This document shows, piece by piece, positions 33,229 through 41,508 of a DNA stretch of 64,000 nt. The position numbers and the translations under genes are program-made. Source of the DNA: Enorma massiliensis phI (lineage in GTDB: Bacteria; Actinomycetota; Coriobacteriia; Coriobacteriales; Coriobacteriaceae); the NCBI RefSeq assembly GCF_000311845.1, contig NZ_HE978575.1, positions 84,715 to 148,714 on the forward strand, given 5' to 3'. The notes below the pieces were generated by a model. That model had not been told where the DNA came from. It saw only the letters and a list, made by a program, of their open reading frames with translations, and made no database searches. Position 1 is the first letter of the stretch; the number at the start of each line of letters is the position of its first letter.

Positions 33229-35513
33229 GCGCGAGCATCCTCGCTCTCAGAATTCTCCTTTTCCGCTTGCACAAGAAGGACCGCAGCTGCCTGCATCAGT
33301 TCTTTTCGCGAATGGATCCCAAGCTTTTTGTAGGCGTGCTGTAGATGGGTTCGGACGGTATGCACGCTGATCCCCAAGATCTCTGCAATATGGTTCGTAG
33401 TGTATCCGTGCAACGCCTGCATGACCACTTCCCGCTCTCGGCACGTTAACTCGTTTTCAAGAGTCGAACGCCACGTTTGCTGCGAGGGACAGTCGGCGTT
33501 ATGCCCGGCGTCTCGGCCGGCGGCTCGCCCCAGCGCGTTCGAGCATTCTTCAGGATGGTTCGGCTTGCAGGTAATTGCATCGAGGAAAACTGAGGCGGAG
33601 ACGCCCAGCATGACGAATTGGACGGGAATGCCGATGTGCCTCAGCAGAGCGTAGGAAAAGAGCGTTACGGCAACGAAGACGATTCTTTTTCTATGCACGT
33701 TTGTGATGAATATCCTGAATGCAAAGGAGAGGGCAACGATTAGGCATCCGTCGAGAGCGAGGTGCGCGCTATTGAGGAGCGCGAATGCAGCCGATCGGGA
33801 GGGATCATACTGCTGAGCGGCAAGCAAGTCCGCCGTATGGCGAGAGAGCCCGAGCATAAGGACTACGAGGAACATAAACACGGGTATTGCCAGTGTTAAG
33901 GAGCGCCGCCCTTTTCGCGGTTCTGGAAATAGGGGCACGCCGCATGCATACGTCAGAGCAAGCGAAATGGCGATCTTCCAAGCAAGGGGCCACGTTGAAG
34001 CGAGTACAGCGGAAAATGCCGAGCATAGAATGTCTGCAGCTACATACAAAAGGACCAGCAGCGTTAATCCTGCAGCAACGCCAGAAGACCGTTGGAGCTT
34101 TGCGGCGGTAAGAAGCATCATAGGTTGTTTGGCTTTTCCCGTTGTCGCTTTTGCCGTGTGATCGCATGTGAATTTGGCATCTGCATAGAGCTCGAGGAAC
34201 ATGTCTTTTGAGGAGACTCCAAGCTTGCGATATAGGCGAGCCGCGTATGTCGACACGGCAGATTTAGAGATTCTAAGGCGCTGCGCTATGTCTGAGAACG
34301 CTTTGCCGCAAATCAGCTGTTGCGCTACGTTCAACTCCTGTTGGGATAGGCCGTGAGACTTTAGAAGCATGCTGACCGCCGAAGCATTCGCTTCACTGTC
34401 TGGTGAAGCGCTCGGTTTGCTTATCAAAAAGGAGCTGTGCTTAATGAGTCGAGAGCGTGAAGCGATGATGGCGCATGCTCCGGCGCAAGCTACGAGTCCA
34501 AGCTGGAGCAAGCCGAAGTATGGGTCATTGATTGGGGCCGCCGCAGCGTTGTGGAACAGTCTTATGGCGAGCGCGGTAAGTAGAAGCGGCATGAACTGAG
34601 CTTTGTCAGAGATGAGATTGCGGCCGTTTTTGCTATCGCTGGAATTGTTGCGAGCTTGAGAGCCATCGCAAGCATGGCGCGATGGCGAGACCAAAAAGAA
34701 AATGGAAAGAAAGCCGATGATGAGCCCGAGTTCGGGAATGCTGTATCCCAATGCGGCTTGAACGAGGGCAAGCAGGAGGAAAAAGAGCGGGGTTGCCGTT
34801 TCCCCTGCCTTTGCGCGCAGGGCACGGGAGATGCTTGAGGTGATGAGTGCAAGCAGCAGACACGTAGAAAACGCGACGTCGCTGTACTCCTTGGTGTGGG
34901 AAAGTGAAATAGAGGGTACGAAGCTTGAAGTGTTCGAACAGAGAGCACATGCAAGGCCGAGCGACAGGAACTCAAAGAGACGCGCTGAGTCAATGGGCCC
35001 AGGTATGCATGTTCGCGCGTCGCGATGAGGCTGCGCTGAATGCTGGCTGAGAAGAAGGACGATTGCGCCGCCCATAAGCAGGGCTTGTGGAGCGATTGCA
35101 TAGAGCGTGAAAGCTGCAAGCCCGGGGATGATTCGCACCCGTTGAGGTTCCCATCGGCGGCATAGGGCAAGAACCGCGAGCAGCAGGGAAAGGGGCGGTG
35201 CTAGATGCATGATTGATGCCGAACAGACGAGCATGAGGGTGTATGGGTGCTTCAAAGGGCAAGGAAGGGCAAGTTTGCTTCGCATGCTGTTCAACATGCT
35301 CTGCGCCCTGTGTGCGCGCAGGACAAAGAGCAAAAGAACGGCTGCAATCGCTCCAATGAGAGCATAGGGTCCATGCAGTGACCCTATGCTCTCGCTAAAT
35401 GGGGGCAGTATGCACCGAACAATATGAAACGACCAGGTCGTAACTGCATATGGTGCAAGGCGGTGAAGTACGCGCTTTGACGTCCTTCGGTATGTGCCGG
35501 CGACGTATTCCAT
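33207..35513 (-). CDS. Membrane LuxR-family regulator with two membrane blocks and two HTH domains
   Basis: A 768-residue protein. Membrane helices fill residues about 45-355, followed by a LuxR helix-turn-helix at about 387-443 (LSQQELNVAQQLICGKAFSD, then IAQRLRISKSAVSTYAARLY). A second, shorter membrane block spans about 475-645, and a second LuxR HTH at about 688-745 carries the canonical LTCREREVVMQALHGYTTNHIAEILGISVHTVRTH. Single-block versions (membrane sensor plus C-terminal HTH) are common in Coriobacteriia; two in one chain is unusual. The second HTH matches the consensus better. GGATTG-type spacing places it 18 bp after the small membrane-protein gene, in one operon. Confidence 0.88.
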   Translation of the reverse strand: MEYVAGTYRRTSKRVLHRLAPYAVTTWSFHIVRCILPPFSESIGSLHGPYALIGAIAAVLLLFVLRAHRAQSMLNSMRSKLALPCPLKHPYTLMLVCSASIMHLAPPLSLLLAVLALCRRWEPQRVRIIPGLAAFTLYAIAPQALLMGGAIVLLLSQHSAQPHRDARTCIPGPIDSARLFEFLSLGLACALCSNTSSFVPSISLSHTKEYSDVAFSTCLLLALITSSISRALRAKAGETATPLFFLLLALVQAALGYSIPELGLIIGFLSIFFLVSPSRHACDGSQARNNSSDSKNGRNLISDKAQFMPLLLTALAIRLFHNAAAAPINDPYFGLLQLGLVACAGACAIIASRSRLIKHSSFLISKPSASPDSEANASAVSMLLKSHGLSQQELNVAQQLICGKAFSDIAQRLRISKSAVSTYAARLYRKLGVSSKDMFLELYADAKFTCDHTAKATTGKAKQPMMLLTAAKLQRSSGVAAGLTLLVLLYVAADILCSAFSAVLASTWPLAWKIAISLALTYACGVPLFPEPRKGRRSLTLAIPVFMFLVVLMLGLSRHTADLLAAQQYDPSRSAAFALLNSAHLALDGCLIVALSFAFRIFITNVHRKRIVFVAVTLFSYALLRHIGIPVQFVMLGVSASVFLDAITCKPNHPEECSNALGRAAGRDAGHNADCPSQQTWRSTLENELTCREREVVMQALHGYTTNHIAEILGISVHTVRTHLQHAYKKLGIHSRKELMQAAAVLLVQAEKENSESEDARAYSSRPS

Positions 35514-35531
35514 GTTGTCCCGGCTTAGATG

Positions 35532-35687
35532 TCAATCGCGCTCCGTTTGGTCTTGGGAGGTGCGCAAAGCGTCTCTCACCGCCTTGCGGATGACGAGGTA
35601 GAGAAGTGCGAGCATGATGAGGCGGGGCATAAACCAATACAGTAATCCTAGAAGTATCCCAGTAAGCTGTGTGATTGTTGGCAACAT
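35532..35687 (-). CDS. Small membrane protein, 51 residues
   Basis: The frame starts at ATG 35687 after a clear GGGGAG and ends at TGA 35532. It encodes a hydrophobic N-terminal 35 residues (LTGILLGLLYWFMPRLIML, then ALLYLVI) and a charged C-tail ending SQDQTERD. It lies 55 bp after the Tat-signal gene and 18 bp before the LuxR-type gene, all on the minus strand. No family is recognised. Evidence for reality is the ribosome-binding site, operon spacing and membrane-like composition. Confidence 0.65.
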   Translation of the reverse strand: MLPTITQLTGILLGLLYWFMPRLIMLALLYLVIRKAVRDALRTSQDQTERD

Positions 35688-35742
35688 GGCGTTCTCCCCA
35701 TCATACAATGCCGACTGCTTTCATCGTCGAGCGTTCAGTTTG

Positions 35743-36300
35743 CTATGAGACGGGACCTCCGTTCATCCAGCCGCTTCCATTACTGTAAAACTCTGCGTAG
35801 AAGTGACAGGCAGTCGCAATTTGCGTAAGAGGCTTGATCTGACAAGAGTAGCTAACGCACAGCGTCTGCCCCTGATCGAGCTTGGTGTAGCTATAGGTAA
35901 GGTTCGATACTGATCCGGGATTCGCTTGAATCCAGGCATTTTGAACAGTCGTAATGTTATTTCCTGATGTGTTATATGTGGCGACGGCGTCGACCTGTGT
36001 TGGAGCGAGCTTGATGACGCATGACATTGTTGCGACGCCAGTCTTGAGCGCTCGGGTGAGCGCCTGAGGACCTGGTATCAGGTTTTCATGCACCTCGGCT
36101 CCTTCTTGTTTCGCCTTCCTGACTGCTTCTTCCCAAAGCGCTTTTGCTTGCTCGCCCTTGCTGGTGTCGTTCGACACATTAGCAGAAGCCATTGTCTGAG
36201 CATTTGCGATGCTGGGGAAGGCCGCAATAAATGTTGCGGAAGCAAGGGAGGCCAAGAATCCGCGACGGCTTATGTTGGCCCGTTGATTCGACTGGTCCAT
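35743..36300 (-). CDS. Tat-exported protein of unknown function
   Basis: A 185-residue protein beginning at Met 36300, with GAGGAGATAACC before it. It has a twin-arginine signal (NISRRGFLASLASATFIAAF) with probable cleavage after ANA. The mature part begins with a charged helix (KGEQAKALWEEAVRKAKQEG) followed by a beta-rich region with three cysteines in its second half (CVSYSCQIKPL, ACHFYAEF). The ending NGSGWMNGGPVS is glycine-rich. I do not recognise a family. As first gene of the operon with the small membrane protein and the LuxR-type receptor, it may present or sense the ligand for that receptor; this is inference. Confidence 0.75.
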   Translation of the reverse strand: MDQSNQRANISRRGFLASLASATFIAAFPSIANAQTMASANVSNDTSKGEQAKALWEEAVRKAKQEGAEVHENLIPGPQALTRALKTGVATMSCVIKLAPTQVDAVATYNTSGNNITTVQNAWIQANPGSVSNLTYSYTKLDQGQTLCVSYSCQIKPLTQIATACHFYAEFYSNGSGWMNGGPVS

Positions 36301-36398
36301 GGTTATCTCCTCGCGTTGAGGTTCTGATGCATGAAAGGGATCCTTCACATGACAAGCATGCCCCGCGAGATGCCATATGTCTGTAGTGCAAATAGATG

Positions 36399-36421
36399 AT
36401 ATTGCGTGAATGGGGCAATAT
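36399..36421. promoter_or_regulatory. Candidate operator upstream of the Tat/LuxR operon
   Basis: ATATTGC (36399-36405) and GCAATAT (36415-36421) form an inverted repeat about 100 bp before the first gene of the operon; nearby minus-strand TTGCCC could be a -35. Otherwise the 36301-36665 gap shows no convincing gene. Confidence 0.35.
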
Positions 36422-36665
36422 GGGCGGTGAACGGCTGCGCATTGCTTGTTTCATGCGTCGAGACACGCTGGCAGTTCGTGAATCGTCAAATGGATACAGA
36501 GTCTATGAGGGGTCAACGGAGTGTCGCCGTCCCGTTCTGGCTCTACGAGGGGTGCGAGCTGTAAGGTTCCGCCGTTCTGACGTGGGTCGCTGGCGCCTGC
36601 CACCTTTGTCCCGCGTGCGTGACAGTCGTGCCAGGGGAAGCCATCACATCCGTCTTCTTGAATAG

Positions 36666-36722
36666 TTGAAGTCCTCAGTTTGGTCTTTCTCGGCTGAAAA
36701 TGTACCAAATTGAGGACTTTAA
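36666..36722. repeat. Left bracketing hairpin of nuclease-like gene 1
   Basis: TTGAAGTCCTCAGTTTGGT (36666-36684) pairs with 36704-36722 (17 of 19 positions) around a 19-base loop. It ends 21 bp before the ATG of the gene it precedes. A related hairpin lies beyond the gene's stop. Confidence 0.8.
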
Positions 36723-36743
36723 TGCGATCCACGGAGGTTTCAC

Positions 36744-37865
36744 ATGTCGCGTGCGGTTGATCAAGAGCTGGCCCGTCTGTTTTCCGCCGCCGAAGATTCC
36801 GGAACCTGCCTGTACGTTACCGAGCGTTGCCTTCGCAAATCGCTTGAGCGGAGGATGCGCGACGGGAGCGCCGTGTGCCCGCATCGGTCTTTGTACGCCC
36901 GCGCGCCGTATTGGCACGCGTTGCGTCCCGACGACCAAGCGCTGCATATCATACGAGGCCTCCAGCAGGCTCATCCCTCATGGGTGTTCTGCGCTCAGTC
37001 CGCAGGGCTGGTATGGGGCCTACCCATTTCGTATCGCAACCTCACGCCGATCCATGTCATTACCGGATCGCATCGGCAGCCCGCAGGCCAGTCAATCACG
37101 GCCCACGCGTTGCGCGACGAATCCATCCAGATGGTCCGCGGTGTGCGGGTGACGACGCTTCCGCGCACGGTGTTCGATTGCCTGCGCGCTGCTACCTTTG
37201 TCGACGGGCTTGCCATAGCCGACCGGTCGCTACGCATGTATGCCCCGGAACAGCGTCGCGAGTTTCGTGGCGAGCTCAAGCGCCTGTCGTACAGGCGCAA
37301 GGGAGGGCGGCGTGCCGTCGGAATCATGGGATATGCGGATGCGCGCAGCGAGAGCTGGGCGGAATCTGCGGCTCGTGCACTCATCATCATGCAGGGCTTT
37401 GCGTTGCCGAAGTTACAGGCGCCGTTTGACCAGCCGTTCAGTCCCGGACATGTCTATTACGTCGACATGCTCTTTACGCGCTCAGATGGCAGCAAAGTGA
37501 TTGGTGAGGTGGATGGCAACGAGAAGTATTGGAACCCGTCGATGCTCGCGGGACGTTCCACCGCGCGCGTGCTCGCGGACGAGCAGCACCGCGAATCCGA
37601 GCTCACGATGTATGGCATGCCGCTGATGAGGATATCGGTCGATGACATCGTGCATCCCCAGCAGTTCTATAGGAAGCTCAAGGCGTATGGTATTCCGCAA
37701 AGCGATGCAGCTGCTGAGAAGGTGCGGAGACTGGCGAAATCCGCTCCGGGGAGCGCGCTGTTCTTTGCATCGATGCCCCTGCCGAGACCGAAAGAGCTGA
37801 AGCTCATGTTGCAGAAGGCCGGGCTGGAAGAAGGTCAAGTGGGGGAGGGCGAGGTGTCTGATTGA
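36744..37865 (+). CDS. PD-(D/E)XK nuclease-like protein (DUF559/AbiEi-like), hairpin-bracketed copy 1
   Basis: A 373-residue protein. Residues about 1-165 resemble the N-terminal part of AbiEi-type antitoxins and similar proteins (LYVTERCLRKSLERRMRDG, then a beta-rich HVITGSHRQP and LPRTVFDCLRAA). Residues about 200-310 look like a DUF559/Vsr-type restriction fold: E207 in SESWAESAARALI, D241 in YYVDMLF, and E255-V-D257 in VIGEVDGNEKYW, then LTMYGMPLMRISVDDI. The start at 36744 follows ACGGAGG. It is bracketed by hairpins at 36666-36722 and 37899-37962. The protein at 40.4 kb has the same domain order. Function unknown; a nuclease or an antitoxin-like regulator are both possible. Confidence 0.8.
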   Translation: MSRAVDQELARLFSAAEDSGTCLYVTERCLRKSLERRMRDGSAVCPHRSLYARAPYWHALRPDDQALHIIRGLQQAHPSWVFCAQSAGLVWGLPISYRNLTPIHVITGSHRQPAGQSITAHALRDESIQMVRGVRVTTLPRTVFDCLRAATFVDGLAIADRSLRMYAPEQRREFRGELKRLSYRRKGGRRAVGIMGYADARSESWAESAARALIIMQGFALPKLQAPFDQPFSPGHVYYVDMLFTRSDGSKVIGEVDGNEKYWNPSMLAGRSTARVLADEQHRESELTMYGMPLMRISVDDIVHPQQFYRKLKAYGIPQSDAAAEKVRRLAKSAPGSALFFASMPLPRPKELKLMLQKAGLEEGQVGEGEVSD

Positions 37866-37898
37866 GCCCCATTGCAAGTGGATTCACTGGCTTCTTTA

Positions 37899-37962
37899 CG
37901 TTGAAGCCCTCATTTTTGTATGCTTATGCCTCAAAAATGGACCAGAATGAGGACTTCAACGC
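37899..37962. repeat. Right bracketing hairpin of nuclease-like gene 1
   Basis: ACGTTGAAGCCCTCATTTTTG (starting 37899) pairs imperfectly with ACCAGAATGAGGACTTCAACG (37941-37961). The stem ends (TTGAAGYCCTCA) are the same as in the hairpin left of the gene. It starts 34 bp after the stop. Confidence 0.8.
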
Positions 37963-38075
37963 TAAAGGGGGCGTGGAAGATGCGGGCGAATGGCCTACAT
38001 GGCAACCCGCTCATCGTATGTCGCGCCATAATGGGTACAAAGGATGAGGTTATAGGAACGAAGACGGGAGCAAGC

Positions 38076-38600
38076 ATGAGGTGTCTTATTGTGGTGAGTA
38101 GCGCGGGCGGAAATACCCGCATGGTGGCGGAGCATCTGGAGCGCGAGCTGCGCAGCGCTGGATGCGAGGTGCCCGGTGTCGCGGATGTCGCCGCGGTGAG
38201 TGAAGACGAGACCCGTGCTGCCGACGTGGTGCTTGCAGGCTTTTGGACCGATAAGGGCGATTGCGCCCCCGAGATGGCGACGTTTTTGGAGCGTTTGTCC
38301 GGCAAGCGCGTGTTCCTGTTCGGCACGGCGGGGTTCGGGGGCAGCCCCGAATATTTCGAGCGCATCCTGGGTAACGTGCAAAAGCACCTCCCTGCCGATG
38401 CGGAAATCCTTGGTACGGCGATGTGCCAGGGGAAGATGGGCGCTGGCGTGCGCAAGCGCTACGAGGCGATGCTTGCCGAGAATCCCGGCGACGCCCGCAT
38501 CCAGGCGATGATCGACAACTTCGACGCGGCGCTCGCACATCCGACCGAGGAGGATGTCGCGCGAATCACGGCTGCTGCTCAGCGCGCACTCGGCGTGTGA
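38076..38600 (+). CDS. Flavodoxin-family protein
   Basis: A 174-residue protein with a flavodoxin-like start (MRCLIVVSSAGGNTRMVAEHLERELRSAG), in which SSAGGNT takes the phosphate-binding loop position. VVLAGFWTDKGDCAPEMATFLERL and VFLFGTAGFGGSPEYFERIL form the next flavin-contact loops. It probably binds FMN and transfers electrons or reduces small molecules. The start at 38076 has GGGAG six bases upstream. The adjacent downstream gene encodes a ferredoxin-like DUF362 protein, though a repeat and 239 bp separate them. Confidence 0.85.
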   Translation: MRCLIVVSSAGGNTRMVAEHLERELRSAGCEVPGVADVAAVSEDETRAADVVLAGFWTDKGDCAPEMATFLERLSGKRVFLFGTAGFGGSPEYFERILGNVQKHLPADAEILGTAMCQGKMGAGVRKRYEAMLAENPGDARIQAMIDNFDAALAHPTEEDVARITAAAQRALGV

Positions 38601-38614
38601 CGCATGTGTTAGGT

Positions 38615-38643
38615 GAGACACTTGTGCCGGGTGAAACTGTCTC
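38615..38643. repeat. gagacagtt palindrome family, solitary copy
   Basis: GAGACACTTGTGCCGGG followed by TGAAACTGTCTC is the reverse-oriented counterpart of the units at 28759-28838, located 15 bp after the flavodoxin-like gene. Confidence 0.75.
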
Positions 38644-38838
38644 ATTCGCGACACCGGTGCCGGGGGATGCTGCCATGCTTGCGGCGCCCCGAGGCGTAAT
38701 CTGCCGACGCCCCGTCTTTCGCATGGTTCTAGTCCTAGACTTCGTTGATTGCATGGGCTGGTTTTACGGCGCGCGCCTCGCCCCAACGGTCTCACTTCGG
38801 CGATAATAAACGCACGGAGCTTTCAGCGGAGGGGACAT

Positions 38839-40047
38839 ATGGAAGGAATGCATATGGCAGAAACCACGCCGGCCAAGGTTTATTTCACCAACTTGCGCTC
38901 GTATGGGCGCGAGAGCCAGCTCGACAAATTGAAGCGGCTCATCCGCCGTGCGGGCATCGACCAGATTGACTTCGAGAACAAGTTCGTCGCCATCAAGCTG
39001 CATTTTGGCGAGCTTGGCAACCTGAGCTTCCTGCGCCCCAACTATGCGCGCGCCGTGGCCGACGTGGTGAAGGAACTCGGCGGCAAGCCGTTTCTTACGG
39101 ACTGCAACACGCTCTACGTGGGCAGTCGCAAAAACGCGCTCGAGCACATCGACTGCGCGTACCAAAACGGCTTCACGCCCTATGCGACGGGCTGCCAGGT
39201 GATTATCGCCGACGGCCTCAAGGGTACCGACGAAGTGCCCGTTCCGGTGAAGAACGGTGAGTATGTGCAAGAGGCGAAGATCGGCCGCGCGCTCATGGAT
39301 GCGGACATCGTTATCAGCCTTACGCATTTTAAGGGTCATGAGCAGGCCGGCTTTGGTGGATGCATGAAGAACCTCGGCATGGGCGGCGGCAGTCGTGCCG
39401 GCAAGATGGAGCAGCACGCCGCAGGAAAGCCGAGCGTTACCACCGAGCTGTGTGTTGGATGCCGCGCGTGCGAGCGCATCTGCGCACACGGCGCGATCAG
39501 CTTCGAGGGCACGCGCGAGCGCGAGCTGGCGAACGGCACCACGCGCACGGTGCCCGTTGCATCGATCGACCATGACCGCTGCGTGGGCTGCGGGCGCTGC
39601 ATCGGCGCGTGCAACCAAGATGCCATCGCCCCCGGGTACGACGCTGCCGTCGATGTACTCAACTGCAAGATCGCCGAGTACACGCAGGCCGTGGTGCAGG
39701 ATCGTCCGAACTTCCACATCTCCATCGCCATGGACATCAGCCCCAACTGCGATTGCCATCCAGAGAACGATACCCCCATCGTGCCTGATCTGGGCATGTT
39801 CGCGAGTTTTGACCCCGTGGCGATCGACCAGGCTGCAATCGATATGGCGCTTGCGGCGCCCGCGCTCCCCAATACCGAGCTCACGGACATGCGCGCCAAG
39901 CTCGAGGCGGGCGACGGCGTGCCCGAACGCTGCGAGCACGATCACTTCAACATGACGCACCCCGACACCAATTGGCGGAGCATGATCGAGCACGCCGAGA
40001 AGATCGGCTTGGGTACGAGCCGCTATGAGCTCATAGAGGTGAAGTAG
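38839..40047 (+). CDS. DUF362 protein with two ferredoxin-type 4Fe-4S motifs
   Basis: A 402-residue protein. The DUF362 body (VYFTNLRSYGRESQLDKLKRL, VAIKLHFGELGNLSFLRPNYARAV, SLTHFKGHEQAGFGGCMKNLGMGGGSRAGK) surrounds two 4Fe-4S motifs, CVGCRACERICAHGAI and CVGCGRCIGACNQDAI, near residues 210-260. DUF362 proteins are cytoplasmic iron-sulfur proteins, mostly without assigned reactions. ATG 38839 is preferred (GCGGAGGGGA upstream), although ATG 38854 also has GGAAGG before it. It ends 158 bp before a hairpin. Confidence 0.9.
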   Translation: MEGMHMAETTPAKVYFTNLRSYGRESQLDKLKRLIRRAGIDQIDFENKFVAIKLHFGELGNLSFLRPNYARAVADVVKELGGKPFLTDCNTLYVGSRKNALEHIDCAYQNGFTPYATGCQVIIADGLKGTDEVPVPVKNGEYVQEAKIGRALMDADIVISLTHFKGHEQAGFGGCMKNLGMGGGSRAGKMEQHAAGKPSVTTELCVGCRACERICAHGAISFEGTRERELANGTTRTVPVASIDHDRCVGCGRCIGACNQDAIAPGYDAAVDVLNCKIAEYTQAVVQDRPNFHISIAMDISPNCDCHPENDTPIVPDLGMFASFDPVAIDQAAIDMALAAPALPNTELTDMRAKLEAGDGVPERCEHDHFNMTHPDTNWRSMIEHAEKIGLGTSRYELIEVK

Positions 40048-40204
40048 GCGAAGAGGAGAAGTAGGCGAGGGTCAGACCGTTCGGACATCTCGGCCTATCT
40101 GGGGCCGTGCTCCACGTGTGCACCGGGCGGGGCTGCGCGTCGAAGTGGGGCCGCCCGTCCATCCGGTTCGCCTTCGCGCCTACCTTGTCATCCGCCTGTT
40201 CCTC

Positions 40205-40273
40205 AAAGCGTCGCATAACTCAATGATGGGGCCGAAATTCGGGCTTCGTCGTCGAGTTATGCGACGCTTTTTT
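40205..40273. repeat. Left bracketing hairpin of nuclease-like gene 2
   Basis: AAAGCGTCGCATAACTC (40205-40221) is perfectly inverted at 40254-40270 and followed by extra Ts (six in total), so it can also terminate the DUF362 gene. The loop holds GGGCCGAAATTCGGGCTTC. A near-copy in opposite orientation lies at 41509-41574. The remaining sequence of 40048-40391 has no gene. Confidence 0.85.
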
Positions 40274-40391
40274 GACTATGCTGTACAGAACTGCACAGCA
40301 ACGTTTGGAGTGCGTCCGCAGCCTTTGGTATGCCCGCGGTTGGGCGTGTCGTCAATGCGAGGCGCGGCGTGCATGGGGCAAGGAGGCGACC

Positions 40392-41420
40392 ATGGACATC
40401 CCGGTAGTTCTCTCCCATCGAACGGCGGCGCTTATCCGGAGAACGGAGCATTTTGAACGTCTGCGTGCAGCAGCGCGGGCAAACGGCGAGCGCTATGGCG
40501 TGGCCCCGTATGTCGAGGAGAGCGATCTGCCCGATATCGGCCTCTCGGCATCCGGCCTCAAGGCATCGGCCATCGTGCAGCGCATCCGGAGCGCGTTATC
40601 GACTTGGGGAATCCCCGACCGGGACCTCGTTCGGCTCGACGTGATGGTCCCCTTTGCGGAAGATCGTGTGCGGACGCGCGGCATGGCCTGCCATGCACTC
40701 GGCCGTGCGATTGGAGAGAACGACGTGTTCCCGGTGGCGAGAGGCCTCGTGGCGGTGTCGGATGCACTGTGCTTCGCGCAAGCGGGGGCTTGGATGGGCA
40801 GCATGGAGCTCATCGAGTGGGCGTATGAACTTTGCGGAGCCTATTTCCTTCCCCTCGATGGAGACTACGCGGAGCGACCTGTGTGCTTGACGCGGGACGA
40901 GCTACGCTGTCAGCTCGAGCGCTATCGGGGCGTGCGAGGCACCGCGCATGCGCTGCGAGCTCTCAACTCGGTGCGCGACGGCGCGCGCTCGCCCATGGAG
41001 ACGGCGCAGGCAATGATGGTTTCCTGCCCAAAATCGATGGGCGGTCTCGGGTATCGCCATATTGTGCTGAATCATCGCGTTGGTGTGCCGCCGGATTATT
41101 CCCGGTACACGTCAGCCCCATATTACGAAATCGACCTGTTCGCACCGGTGCGTGGTGTGGGCGTGGAATACGACGGGGATGAACATAGCGAAAAGGCTCG
41201 TCGTGGACACGATGCCGAGCGCATGAACGTGCTTTCCCTTATGGGATACGACATCAAGGTACTCACGAGTGTGCAGTTTTCTCGGCAGCTGGATATGCAT
41301 CGGGCGATGAACGGGATCGCAGCATCGATTGGCATCAAAGTGCCTTCTTCTGCGAAGTTTCAGCAGGCGCAGGAGCAACTCCGCCGCTTTGTCACGCGCA
41401 GATGGTGCAACGGGAGTTGA
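40392..41420 (+). CDS. PD-(D/E)XK nuclease-like protein (DUF559/AbiEi-like), hairpin-bracketed copy 2
   Basis: A 342-residue protein starting at ATG 40392 (AAGGAGG nine bases upstream). Residues about 75-190 share the pattern of the 36.7 kb protein (LVRLDVMVPF, HALGR, FPVARGLVAVSDALCFAQ). Residues about 195-310 carry the nuclease-like core: E203 in SPMETAQAM, D248 in YYEIDLF, E259-Y-D261 in GVGVEYDGDEHSE, followed by MGYDIKVLTSVQF. The order E, D, ExD matches DUF559/Vsr-like PD-(D/E)XK folds. The stop codon lies within the first unit of a 17-bp tandem repeat. The gene is bracketed by inverted hairpins at 40205-40273 and 41509-41574. No partner toxin or methylase is adjacent. Confidence 0.8.
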   Translation: MDIPVVLSHRTAALIRRTEHFERLRAAARANGERYGVAPYVEESDLPDIGLSASGLKASAIVQRIRSALSTWGIPDRDLVRLDVMVPFAEDRVRTRGMACHALGRAIGENDVFPVARGLVAVSDALCFAQAGAWMGSMELIEWAYELCGAYFLPLDGDYAERPVCLTRDELRCQLERYRGVRGTAHALRALNSVRDGARSPMETAQAMMVSCPKSMGGLGYRHIVLNHRVGVPPDYSRYTSAPYYEIDLFAPVRGVGVEYDGDEHSEKARRGHDAERMNVLSLMGYDIKVLTSVQFSRQLDMHRAMNGIAASIGIKVPSSAKFQQAQEQLRRFVTRRWCNGS

Positions 41421-41492
41421 CAGTGCGGCGGAGTTGAAAATGCAGCGGAGTTGACGGTGCAGCGGAGTTGACAGTGCAGCGGAGTTGACGGT
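41407..41492 (+). repeat. Five tandem 17-bp units at the end of nuclease-like gene 2
   Basis: Units GCAGCGGAGTTGACRGT run from 41407 to 41492 (first unit 18 bp with variation; units 3-5 differ at one base). The TGA in the first unit is the gene's stop codon. Confidence 0.85.
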
Positions 41493-41508
41493 GCGCAAGG
41501 ATACGTCG

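Noticed and set aside
36396-36665. An 89-residue frame upstream of nuclease-like gene 1
   Set aside because: Arg-rich, no ribosome-binding site, no family resemblance; it lies in what looks like a regulatory gap.
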